From an uncultured Lutibacter sp. (lineage in GTDB: Bacteria > Bacteroidota > Bacteroidia > Flavobacteriales > Flavobacteriaceae): a stretch of DNA of 64,000 nt. Below are positions 26,217 to 34,675 of the stretch, piece by piece. Positions within the stretch are counted from its first letter, which is position 1. Each line of letters opens with the position of its first letter. Below the pieces are notes generated by a model. That model saw nothing but the letters and a program-made list of their open reading frames with translations. It was not told the origin of the DNA and ran no database searches. The stretch is from positions 310,001 through 374,000 of the forward strand of contig NZ_CANLZZ010000001.1 of assembly GCF_947495725.1 (NCBI RefSeq), read 5' to 3'. The position numbers were made by a program, and so were the translations under genes.

Positions 26217-27953
26217 ATGGCAAATAGAATAGTAGTTGATCCAATTACCAGAATTGAGGGTCATTTAAGAATAGAAGCAGAAATAAAAAATGGCATTATA
26301 GTAGATGCCTTTAGTTCAAGCACCATGGTTAGAGGTATTGAAAGCATTGTGAAGGGGCGAGACCCAAGAGACGTTTGGGCGTTTGTGCAACGTACTTGTG
26401 GGGTTTGCACAACTGTTCATGCATTAACATCTGTAAGAGCCGTTGAAGACGCCTTAGGAATTGCCATACCGCCAAATGCCGAAATGGTTCGAAATATTAT
26501 GGAAGGTGCTTTGTATATGCATGACCATGCGGTACATTTTTATCATTTACACGCACTGGATTGGGTAGATATTGTTAATGCTTTAAAAGCAGACCCTAAA
26601 AAAACTTCAGAAATAGCACAAAGTATTTCTAACTGGCCAAAAAGTTCACCTGGCTATTTTTCAGATGTACAAAAGAGAGTTCAAAAATTTGTGGAAAGCG
26701 GGCAACTTGGAATATTTGCAAACGGATACTGGGGACATTCTCAAATGAAATTACCTGCTGAAGTAAATTTATTAGCGGTTGCACATTATTTGGAAGCATT
26801 GGAATGGCAAAAAGAAATAGTAAAAGTTCATACTATATTTGGAGGTAAAAATCCACACCCAAATTACTTAGTTGGAGGTATGTCTTGCGCCATAAATTCT
26901 GATGGTGCAGGTGGCTTAAATGCAGAACGTTTAATGCACGTTGAAAAGTTATTGAAAGAAGGTAAAGATTTTATAGATAAAGTTTATATCCCAGATTTAT
27001 TAGCAATTGCTTCCTTTTATAAAGATTGGGGAGCCGTGGGTAAAGGAATTGGAAACTATATGTCTTATGGAGATTTCCCTACAAACGGATATGCAGATTT
27101 ATCAAGTTTTAAATTTCAACAAGGAGTTATTTTAAATAATGATTTATCCAAAGTACATGATGTGGATCATAGAAGTTCGGAAGAAATAAAAGAGTTTGTA
27201 AACAATTCTTGGTACGATAATTATACTGAAGGTAAAGATAAAGGAAGACATCCATGGGATGGTGAAACTAAGGTTAAGTATACCGGACCAAAACCTCCAT
27301 ATGAACATTTAAATGTTGAAGAAGCATATAGTTTTATTAAAACACCTCGTTGGAAAGGAAAACCAATGGAAGTTGGTCCGCTTGCTCGATTATTGGTGGG
27401 ATACGGAAGAGGTAATAAAGAAATACAAGATGCTGTAAATGGCGCATTGTCTCATTTAAATGTTCCTGTAGATGCGTTATTCTCTACATTAGGAAGAACT
27501 GCAGCTCGCGGAATTGAAACACAGCTAGTTGCTAATTGGACATTAGAATTTTTCAACACCCTTATGAATAATATTAAAAATGGGGATGAACGCATGGCAA
27601 ACACAGATAGTTGGGAACCATCATCATGGCCAAATGAAACAAAAGGTGTAGGATATTGTGAGGCTCCTAGAGGCGCATTAGCACATTGGATAAAGATTAA
27701 AGATGAGAAAACAGAAAATTATCAATTGGTAGTTCCTTCTACTTGGAACGCATCACCTCGTGACCCAAAAGGACAGCGATCGGCTTATGAAGAAGCTTTA
27801 ATTGGAACACCTATTGCCGATCCTAATCTACCATTGGAAATTATTAGAACCATTCATTCCTTTGATCCTTGCTTAGCTTGTGCTGTTCATTTATATGATG
27901 AACATGGAAAACATATTTCTCAAGTTCAAAATATTGCTAGTTGTGATAGTTAA
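26217..27953 (+). CDS. hyaB: [NiFe]-hydrogenase large subunit
   Basis: The 578-residue catalytic subunit that holds the Ni-Fe(CN)2CO site and splits H2 in the periplasm. Nickel ligands are Cys61 and Cys64 in RTCGVCTTVH and Cys552 and Cys555 in DPCLACAVH. A maturation protease would cut after His558, removing a 20-residue tail. It is expected to be co-exported with the Tat-bearing small subunit. The cytochrome b gene follows after 10 bases. Confidence 0.97.
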   Translation: MANRIVVDPITRIEGHLRIEAEIKNGIIVDAFSSSTMVRGIESIVKGRDPRDVWAFVQRTCGVCTTVHALTSVRAVEDALGIAIPPNAEMVRNIMEGALYMHDHAVHFYHLHALDWVDIVNALKADPKKTSEIAQSISNWPKSSPGYFSDVQKRVQKFVESGQLGIFANGYWGHSQMKLPAEVNLLAVAHYLEALEWQKEIVKVHTIFGGKNPHPNYLVGGMSCAINSDGAGGLNAERLMHVEKLLKEGKDFIDKVYIPDLLAIASFYKDWGAVGKGIGNYMSYGDFPTNGYADLSSFKFQQGVILNNDLSKVHDVDHRSSEEIKEFVNNSWYDNYTEGKDKGRHPWDGETKVKYTGPKPPYEHLNVEEAYSFIKTPRWKGKPMEVGPLARLLVGYGRGNKEIQDAVNGALSHLNVPVDALFSTLGRTAARGIETQLVANWTLEFFNTLMNNIKNGDERMANTDSWEPSSWPNETKGVGYCEAPRGALAHWIKIKDEKTENYQLVVPSTWNASPRDPKGQRSAYEEALIGTPIADPNLPLEIIRTIHSFDPCLACAVHLYDEHGKHISQVQNIASCDS

Positions 27954-27963
27954 AATTTAAATT

Positions 27964-28680
27964 ATGGAAACTAAAAATTTTAAACGAGTAATGGTTTGGG
28001 AATTACCTGTCAGATTTTTTCATTGGGTAAATGTCCTATCAATAATTATTCTTACACTTACGGGGTTTTTAATCGCCAATCCACCTGCACTTCAGTCTAG
28101 CGCCGAGGCAACAAATTTACATTCATTTGGAATTGTAAGGTTTATTCACTTCTCAGCTGCGTATATTTTCTTTTTCAATATGATTTTAAGAATATATTGG
28201 TCTTTTGTAGGAAATAAATACGCAAGTTGGAAAGCTTTTTGGCCATTTAGTAAAAAAATGTGGAATAATTTTTGGCATGTTTTAAAAATAGATATCATGT
28301 TACTAAATGAAGATCATCCAGATGTAAAAAAAATAAGTATTGGACATAATAGTGTTGCATCATTATCTTATTTAGTTTTATTTTTAATGGCCCTTATTCA
28401 AGTTTTTACTGGTTTTGCATTGTACACCGACACATCGGGGTGGTGGTTACCAAAACTTTTTGGTTGGGTTAGCCCATTACTAGGTGGCGATTTTATGGTG
28501 AGAACCATTCATCATATAACAATGTGGATATTTATCTTTTTTAGTTTAGTTCATATTTATTTAGTTTTTTATCATGATTGGTTAGAAGGTCGTGGTGAAG
28601 TTTCTTCAATGTTTGGAGGTTATAAGTTTGTACGAGAAGACAGAATTAAAAAGGATAATACAGACGAAAACAAAAATTAA
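27964..28680 (+). CDS. hyaC: hydrogenase b-type cytochrome subunit
   Basis: A 238-residue integral membrane dihaem cytochrome that passes electrons from the small subunit to quinone. Four hydrophobic helices are visible, with conserved histidines in VRFFHWVNVLS, RFIHFSAAY and TIHHITMWIF...VHIYLVFYHDW. The C-terminus is charged and cytoplasmic. Length fits the HyaC/HupC family. Confidence 0.95.
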   Translation: METKNFKRVMVWELPVRFFHWVNVLSIIILTLTGFLIANPPALQSSAEATNLHSFGIVRFIHFSAAYIFFFNMILRIYWSFVGNKYASWKAFWPFSKKMWNNFWHVLKIDIMLLNEDHPDVKKISIGHNSVASLSYLVLFLMALIQVFTGFALYTDTSGWWLPKLFGWVSPLLGGDFMVRTIHHITMWIFIFFSLVHIYLVFYHDWLEGRGEVSSMFGGYKFVREDRIKKDNTDENKN

Positions 28681-28698
28681 TCATCCGAAAATCTAAAT

Positions 28699-28744
28699 AA
28701 ATTCATTCTATTAATACATTTTATGATAATGAATTTGTTTTTTT
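28699..28744 (+). terminator. possible attenuator hairpin
   Basis: AAATTCATT and AATGAATTT arms with a 20-base AT-rich loop, then GTTTTTTT, in the 76 bases between the cytochrome and protease genes. The stem is weak, so partial read-through into the maturation genes is likely. Confidence 0.45.
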
Positions 28745-28756
28745 AAAATTAAAAAA

Positions 28757-29290
28757 ATGAATCTAAAAGAGAGAACACCCATTGCCATTTGTAGCGATTC
28801 CTACTTTTTTGAAAAAGACAAATCTAAAAGTATATTAGTAATGGGGGTTGGAAATTATTTAATGGGAGATGAAGGGATTGGTGTTCAGGTTATTCAAGAA
28901 ATGGGAACCCATAAATTACCTCAACATATTGATATTTTAGATGGTGGCACTGGTGGCTTTTTATTATTAAATTGTTTTGAAGCTTATTCAACAGTTATTT
29001 TTATAGATGCCACTATGGATGGAAATCCTGCAGGAACTATTTCTCTAATACAACCCAAATTTGCATCAGATTTCCCTTCTGCGTTAAGCGTACATGATGT
29101 TGGTTTAAAAGACATGATTGAAGCGGTGTATTTAATGGATCACGTTCCAGATATACATTTGTTTACAGTTTCAATAGAAGAAATAAATCCTATGACAGTT
29201 GAATTGTCTCAAAAAGTGAAAGATTCAATCCCTGAATTGGTTAATAACATATTACAGCTAGCTAAAGAACTTCACACAAAAAATGTGTAA
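28757..29290 (+). CDS. hyaD: hydrogenase maturation protease (HyaD/HupD type)
   Basis: A 177-residue endopeptidase that removes the C-terminal tail of the large subunit after nickel insertion. Nickel-sensing residues are visible: Glu in MGDEGIGVQV, Asp in LDGGTGGFLL and His in SVHDVGLKDM. It starts with an extra 25-residue N-terminal segment before VMGVGNYLMGDEG. hypF follows after 31 bases. Confidence 0.94.
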   Translation: MNLKERTPIAICSDSYFFEKDKSKSILVMGVGNYLMGDEGIGVQVIQEMGTHKLPQHIDILDGGTGGFLLLNCFEAYSTVIFIDATMDGNPAGTISLIQPKFASDFPSALSVHDVGLKDMIEAVYLMDHVPDIHLFTVSIEEINPMTVELSQKVKDSIPELVNNILQLAKELHTKNV

Positions 29291-29321
29291 ATTTACGTAA
29301 CCAATTATTACGTGAATTTAA

Positions 29322-31577
29322 ATGATTAAAACCTACAAAATTTCTGTTTCCGGACAAGTACAAGGCGTAGGTTTTCGTCCACATGTGTATTTACTTGCTA
29401 TTGAATTTTCATTAAAAGGAACAGTTTCAAATAATGAAAAAGGAGTGATTATTTTTGTTTCTGGAGAAGATGAAAATATTCAAAATTTCTATAATAAATT
29501 AATTAATTTTCCTCCTCCGGTTTCTAAAATTCAAGATAGTTATATTGAAGAAATTGAAGTTCGAAATTTTGAAGATTTTAGAATAATTCCTTCAGAAAAA
29601 GAAGGTCAATTAAACTTGCCCTTAACTCCAGATTTTGCCATTTGTAAAGATTGCGAGAATGAATTAAAAGACTCTACAAACCGAAGAGTGGATTATGCGT
29701 TTACAACTTGTGTGAATTGTGGTCCACGATGGTCGATTACACAAACTTTTCCTTTTGAAAGAGCCCAAACAAGTATTGATGATTTTCCTATGTGTGAAGA
29801 TTGTGTAAAGGAATATACAAATCCTGCTGATAGACGTTTTCATTCGCAAACAAATACTTGTGAAACCTGTGGAATTCAGCTGAAATTGGTTAATAATTTA
29901 GGTGAAAAGATTCAAGTTGATAATTCTGAACTTTTTGAAAAAGTAGCAAACTTACTTTCTCAAGGGAAAATAATTGCCATTAAAAATACAAGCGGCTATT
30001 TATTATGTTGCAATTCTGAAAATAGTGAAGTTGTTCAACAGCTTCGAACTAAAAAACACAGGCCAAATAAACCATTTGCGGTTTTATATCCTTCATTAAA
30101 ATTCCTTCAAAATGAAGTTGAATTGAATAAAAAACAAATCAATTCTTTACAATCTTCAGAAAGGCCTATTAACATAATTTCGTTAAACAACTATAAAGGA
30201 AATATTGCTTTAAAAAGTGTTGCTCCAAACTTAAATCAGTTGGGAGTACTATTGCCTTATACCGGCATTTTACAATTGTTGGCTAACAAATTAGAGTTTC
30301 CAATTGTTGCAACTAGTGGAAATATTCACGGCTCTCCAATTATTTCTAAAATTGATGATTCGTTGACAAAGTTAAAAGATGTAGCAGATTATTTTTTACA
30401 ACACAATTTAAAAATTGAGCATCCACAAGATGATTCTGTATTGAAGTACAGCACTAAATTTCAGCAAGAAGTTTTGTTTAGACGTTCGCGTGGTTTTGCT
30501 CCAAATTATTTAAATATTAAAGTAAATTCAACAGAGAAAATATTGGCAATGGGAGCACATTTAAAAAGTACCATTGCTTTTTATCCTAATGAAAACTTAT
30601 ATGTAAGTCAATACTTAGGAAACCTAGATGATTTTGATGTTTACAATCGATTTACTGAAACTTCAGAAGGTTTTATTCAGCTTTTTGAACAAAAGCCCGA
30701 AGTTATTTTGGTAGATAAACATCCGCTGTATCAAAGCACTCAATACGGAAAAGAATTAGCTGAAAAGCACAATGCTAAATTAATAGAAGTTCAACATCAT
30801 AAAGCTCATTTTACTTCAATTATAGGTGAATACAATTTGTGGGGTGAAAGAGTTTTAGGAGTTGTTTTTGATGGAACTGGTTACGGAGATGATAAAAATA
30901 TTTGGGGCGGCGATTTTTTTAAATATGAAAACAATTCCATAGAACGAATTGCACAAGTTGAGAATTTCGATTGGTTGTTAGGTGATAAAATGTCTAAAGA
31001 GCCAAGAGTTTCATTATTTGCTTTAGCTTCAGAAGAAATGAAACCTATTTTAGAAGAGAAATTTTCACCTTCAGAAATTAAAAATTACACCTATTTAAAA
31101 TCTCAAAATAAGCTTAAGACATCATCTGTAGGAAGATTGTTTGATGCAGTTGCTTCATTGTTAAATATAACCGATTATAACACTTACGAAGGTGAAGCAG
31201 CAATTTTGTTAGAGAATTCAATTTCAGATTATAATTTAAGCAATTGTAAACTGTATTGTAAAGTGAGTTCAAATGGGTTTTCTGCCAAAGAAATTATCAT
31301 AAATATTTATAAGGATGTAAAAAAGGAAATTCCTAAAGAGGAAATAATTTGTAATTTCTTGTATACATTGACAACTTCAATAATAAACTTTGCTGATAAA
31401 AAAGGATTTAAAAACGTTGCATTTAGTGGCGGTGTTTTTCAAAATACAACCTTGGTGGATATGTTGTTAGAATTAGCACCTAAAGAATTAAAATTGTATT
31501 TTCATAAAGAATTATCGCCTAATGATGAGAATGTATCTTTTGGACAAATAATGCATTATTTACACATTAAAGAATGA
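29322..31577 (+). CDS. hypF: carbamoyltransferase HypF
   Basis: A 751-residue protein that makes the cyanide precursor (thiocarboxamide on HypE) from carbamoyl phosphate. Domain order is complete: acylphosphatase (VSGQVQGVGFRPHVY), two zinc fingers built from four CxxC pairs (residues about 109-185), a YrdC-like domain, and a Kae1-like domain with the metal motif HHKAH. It overlaps hypD by four bases. Confidence 0.97.
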   Translation: MIKTYKISVSGQVQGVGFRPHVYLLAIEFSLKGTVSNNEKGVIIFVSGEDENIQNFYNKLINFPPPVSKIQDSYIEEIEVRNFEDFRIIPSEKEGQLNLPLTPDFAICKDCENELKDSTNRRVDYAFTTCVNCGPRWSITQTFPFERAQTSIDDFPMCEDCVKEYTNPADRRFHSQTNTCETCGIQLKLVNNLGEKIQVDNSELFEKVANLLSQGKIIAIKNTSGYLLCCNSENSEVVQQLRTKKHRPNKPFAVLYPSLKFLQNEVELNKKQINSLQSSERPINIISLNNYKGNIALKSVAPNLNQLGVLLPYTGILQLLANKLEFPIVATSGNIHGSPIISKIDDSLTKLKDVADYFLQHNLKIEHPQDDSVLKYSTKFQQEVLFRRSRGFAPNYLNIKVNSTEKILAMGAHLKSTIAFYPNENLYVSQYLGNLDDFDVYNRFTETSEGFIQLFEQKPEVILVDKHPLYQSTQYGKELAEKHNAKLIEVQHHKAHFTSIIGEYNLWGERVLGVVFDGTGYGDDKNIWGGDFFKYENNSIERIAQVENFDWLLGDKMSKEPRVSLFALASEEMKPILEEKFSPSEIKNYTYLKSQNKLKTSSVGRLFDAVASLLNITDYNTYEGEAAILLENSISDYNLSNCKLYCKVSSNGFSAKEIIINIYKDVKKEIPKEEIICNFLYTLTTSIINFADKKGFKNVAFSGGVFQNTTLVDMLLELAPKELKLYFHKELSPNDENVSFGQIMHYLHIKE

Positions 31578-32662
31578 AATATTTAAGCGAATATAGAAAT
31601 TTAGAAGCAACAAAAAAGTTGTTGGATGAATTACATAAAATCACCACAAAGCCTTGGAATGTTATGGAGATTTGTGGTGGACAAACGCACGGTTTGGTGA
31701 AGAATGGAATTTTAGAATTATTACCTGAAAATGTGCGAATGATTCACGGTCCTGGTTGCCCGGTTTGCGTAACTCCATTAAACTTAATTGACAAAGCTGT
31801 TGAGTTATTAGAACAAGGTGTAATTGTATGTTCGTTTGGAGATATGATTCGTGTTCCAGGAAGTAAAAAAAGCTTATTAGAGGCCAAAGCTGAAGGTGGA
31901 GATTTACGGATTTTATATTCACCAATTGAAGCAGTAAGTATTGCAAAAGAAAATCCTAAAAAAGAAGTTGTGTTTTTTGCTGTTGGATTTGAAACTACAG
32001 CTCCAGCAAATGCTCTTTCGGTTTTGCATGCAGAAAAAGAAGGAGTAGAAAACTTCTCAATTTTGGTTTCTCACGTTTTGGTTCCACCTGCAATGGAAGC
32101 TATTTTAGATGATGAATTGTGTTCTATTGATGCATTTTTAGGTGCAGGGCACGTCTGCGCCATTATGGGAACTCAAGAATATGTTCCGTTGGTTGAAAAG
32201 TATAAAATTCCAATAGTGATAACTGGTTTTGAGCCGTTAGACTTGGTTCAAGGGATATATATGGCCGTGAAACAATTGGAAGAAGGAAAACAAGAATTAG
32301 AAAATCAGTATGCAAGAGCAGTTAAAGAAGAAGGAAATGCTTCAGCAATAAAAGTGATACAAACTGTTTTTGAAGTTGGAGCAAGAGAATGGCGTGGAAT
32401 TGGTGAAATTCCAAATAGTGGTTATGTAATTAAAGAAGCATATAAAAAATACGATGCGGAAACAAAATTTGGCATTGGAAATATTAAAGTCCCTGAAAAT
32501 TCGAAATGTATTGCTGGTGAAATTTTAAGAGGAATTAAAAAACCCGTTGATTGCAGTGAGTTTGGTAAAACTTGTAAGCCATCTAATCCGTTGGGAGCTC
32601 CAATGGTGTCTTCGGAAGGAGCGTGCGCAGCCTATTTTCATTTTTCAAATAATACAATTTAA
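31574..32662 (+). CDS. hypD: hydrogenase maturation protein HypD
   Basis: A 362-residue Fe-S protein that, with HypC, assembles the Fe(CN)2CO unit. Signatures are CGGQTHGLVKNGI, HGPGCPVCVTP and GHVCAIMG, and C-terminal cysteines in PVDCSEFGKTCKPSNPLGAPMVSSEGACAAY (split) that hold the 4Fe-4S cluster. An ATGA overlap couples it to hypF; hypE follows after three bases. Confidence 0.97.
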   Translation: MKYLSEYRNLEATKKLLDELHKITTKPWNVMEICGGQTHGLVKNGILELLPENVRMIHGPGCPVCVTPLNLIDKAVELLEQGVIVCSFGDMIRVPGSKKSLLEAKAEGGDLRILYSPIEAVSIAKENPKKEVVFFAVGFETTAPANALSVLHAEKEGVENFSILVSHVLVPPAMEAILDDELCSIDAFLGAGHVCAIMGTQEYVPLVEKYKIPIVITGFEPLDLVQGIYMAVKQLEEGKQELENQYARAVKEEGNASAIKVIQTVFEVGAREWRGIGEIPNSGYVIKEAYKKYDAETKFGIGNIKVPENSKCIAGEILRGIKKPVDCSEFGKTCKPSNPLGAPMVSSEGACAAYFHFSNNTI

Positions 32663-32665
32663 GGT

Positions 32666-33691
32666 ATGAGTATAGATAATTTAGGTTTTGAAACCATTAA
32701 TTTAGGTCACGGTAGCGGTGGAGAGTTAACACGTGATTTGTTAGATAAAATTATTTTTAAAACATTTAGCAACCCGTATTTAGATCAAAAACACGATGGT
32801 TCTATTGTGCAAATTGATGGGAAAATGGCAATTTCAACCGATAGTTTTGTTATTACACCTATCTTTTTTAAAGGCGGAAATATTGGTGAACTAGCCGTTC
32901 ACGGAACAGTTAATGATGTAGCAATGTGTGGAGCAATTCCAAAATATTTATCACTAGCTTTTATTATTGAAGAAGGAATGAAAGTTTCAGAATTTGTTCA
33001 AGTTGTGGAATCCATAAAAAAAGCTGCTGATGAAAGTGGAGTTTTGATTATTACTGGAGATACCAAAGTTGTTGAAAGAGGAAAAGGAGATAAAATTTTT
33101 ATCAATACTACCGGATTTGGAGCAATGCATCCAAAGGCAAATATTTCGGTTCAGAATATAAAAGAAGGTGATGCTATTTTAGTAAACGGATTTATTGCTC
33201 AACACGGAATGGCAATTATGAGTGAACGTGAAGGTCTGCAATTTGAATCTACTATTGAAAGTGATTCAACCAATTTAAACTTTTTGGTGAATGATTTATT
33301 AGATGAATTTGGTGATAAAATAAAACTGTTTAGAGATCCAACTCGTGGAGGTTTAGGAACTGTTTTACACGAATTAGCGAACGATGTTTCAGTTGGTGTA
33401 GCTTTAAGGGAAATTGATATTCCGTTAGAAAAACAAGTTGCTGCAGCTTGTGAAATGTTAGGTCTAGACCCAATGTATGTTGCTAACGAAGGTGTGTTTT
33501 TAACCGTTGTAGATGCTTCTATTAAAGATGAAGTTTTAGAGTTGATGCAAAATCATTCCAAAGGAAAAAATGCTGCGATTATTGGAAAGATTACTTCTGA
33601 ACACCCTAACAAAGTAGTTATGCAAAGCTTAATTGGTGGAAAACGAATTGTGAGTCCGTTAGTTGGTGAGCAATTACCAAGGATTTGTTAG
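32666..33691 (+). CDS. hypE: hydrogenase maturation protein HypE
   Basis: A 341-residue PurM-superfamily ATPase that dehydrates the C-terminal cysteine thiocarboxamide to thiocyanate. The invariant end PRIC is present, as are the N-terminal LGHGSGGEL and the DPTRGGLGTVLHELA motif. It closes the plus-strand hydrogenase operon. Confidence 0.97.
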   Translation: MSIDNLGFETINLGHGSGGELTRDLLDKIIFKTFSNPYLDQKHDGSIVQIDGKMAISTDSFVITPIFFKGGNIGELAVHGTVNDVAMCGAIPKYLSLAFIIEEGMKVSEFVQVVESIKKAADESGVLIITGDTKVVERGKGDKIFINTTGFGAMHPKANISVQNIKEGDAILVNGFIAQHGMAIMSEREGLQFESTIESDSTNLNFLVNDLLDEFGDKIKLFRDPTRGGLGTVLHELANDVSVGVALREIDIPLEKQVAAACEMLGLDPMYVANEGVFLTVVDASIKDEVLELMQNHSKGKNAAIIGKITSEHPNKVVMQSLIGGKRIVSPLVGEQLPRIC

Positions 33692-33699
33692 GTTTTTAT

Positions 33700-33783
33700 T
33701 GTCATTCTGAATGTTGCAATAGCGAAATGAAAGATCTTTTACGCAGTAGTACATAAGATTCTTTGCTTAGACTCTGAATGACA
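33700..33783. repeat. inverted-repeat intergenic element
   Basis: Ends TGTCATTCTGA and TCTGAATGACA are complementary at 10 of 11 positions across 84 bases, and internal AGATCTTTTACG and AAGATTCTTTG partly pair. It fills the gap between convergent hypE and the nickel transporter. It resembles the GTCATTCTGA-bounded dispersed repeats familiar in Flavobacteriia; no T-run makes it a weak terminator at best. Confidence 0.65.
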
Positions 33784-33809
33784 TAGGATTTCATGTGTAA
33801 TGATAAAAC

Positions 33810-34511
33810 TTAATTAGCCAAGGTCCAATAAACACCAATAATAAGTGCAAATAAACCACCTGCTAAACGAAGCCCTTTAAAAAATGTTTCGTTATGATCT
33901 TTTTTAGAGAAATCTGAAATACGGCCAATAACCATAGCAAAAGAAACCATGGCAATTAATGTTCCAATGGCAAAACCTACAATGTATTTTACCGAATCAA
34001 ATTTAGATTCAAAACCAATTACTGGTAAAAACAATAAAAAGTGAGCAACTCCGGCTAAACCGTGAATAAAACCAACAGAAGCAGAAGCTATAATTCCTTG
34101 TTTTAATTTTGGATGCTTGTGGTTGTGTAATTTTTCTAAATTATGCATATGTTTATGTTCATGAATCATTGGGTTTCCATTGCTATGAACATGTAGATGA
34201 TTGTGATTTTGTTCTTCTTTAAAAATTTTGAAGAGAATCCAAATACCTAAGCCAATAAGAACAACTCCTACAAACTGTTCGCTATGTTTTGAAATTTTTT
34301 CAATTGGAATTAAGTTTTTAAACAACAAGAATAAAATTCCAATTGAAAGCATTCCCAATAAATGACCAACTCCCCAAAACAAGCCAACTTTCCAGGCTTT
34401 TTTCTTACTTTCAATTGCAAACGGAGTAACTGCAGCTAAATGATCTGGGCCAGAAATTACGTGTAAAACTGCAGCAATAACACCTGCAAATAAAGGAAAA
34501 GTTAAATCCAT
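33810..34511 (-). CDS. nickel/cobalt transporter-like membrane protein (UreH/RcnA type)
   Basis: A 233-residue polytopic protein with the motif HVISGPDHLAAVTPF in the first helix region (H-x5-DH, like the HX4DH nickel-binding signature of the NiCoT group) and a cytoplasmic or periplasmic loop at about residues 103-135 with more than ten histidines. Placement at the end of a complete hydrogenase island points to nickel uptake for the enzyme, although efflux is possible for this superfamily. Convergent with hypE across a repeat element. Confidence 0.82.
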   Translation of the reverse strand: MDLTFPLFAGVIAAVLHVISGPDHLAAVTPFAIESKKKAWKVGLFWGVGHLLGMLSIGILFLLFKNLIPIEKISKHSEQFVGVVLIGLGIWILFKIFKEEQNHNHLHVHSNGNPMIHEHKHMHNLEKLHNHKHPKLKQGIIASASVGFIHGLAGVAHFLLFLPVIGFESKFDSVKYIVGFAIGTLIAMVSFAMVIGRISDFSKKDHNETFFKGLRLAGGLFALIIGVYWTLAN

Positions 34512-34579
34512 TTAGGTAAATTTAATAGTATCTAAATTTACTTAAAAATGATATCTAAATAAAAAAAATATGCAAATTT

Positions 34580-34593
34580 TGAAACAATTGTTA
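34580..34593. promoter_or_regulatory. degenerate CRP/FNR-like dyad GAAAC-AATT-GTTAC
   Basis: The same half-site and 4-base centre as the hypA-region palindrome with one arm mismatch, between the divergent nickel transporter and subtilisin genes. Confidence 0.35.
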
Positions 34594-34675
34594 CGCTATT
34601 TTAGTGAAAATCTATTATTTTAAGCCGAAATTTTATGAAAAAATAAATAATTAACTAAATTAAAATCAAATCATT

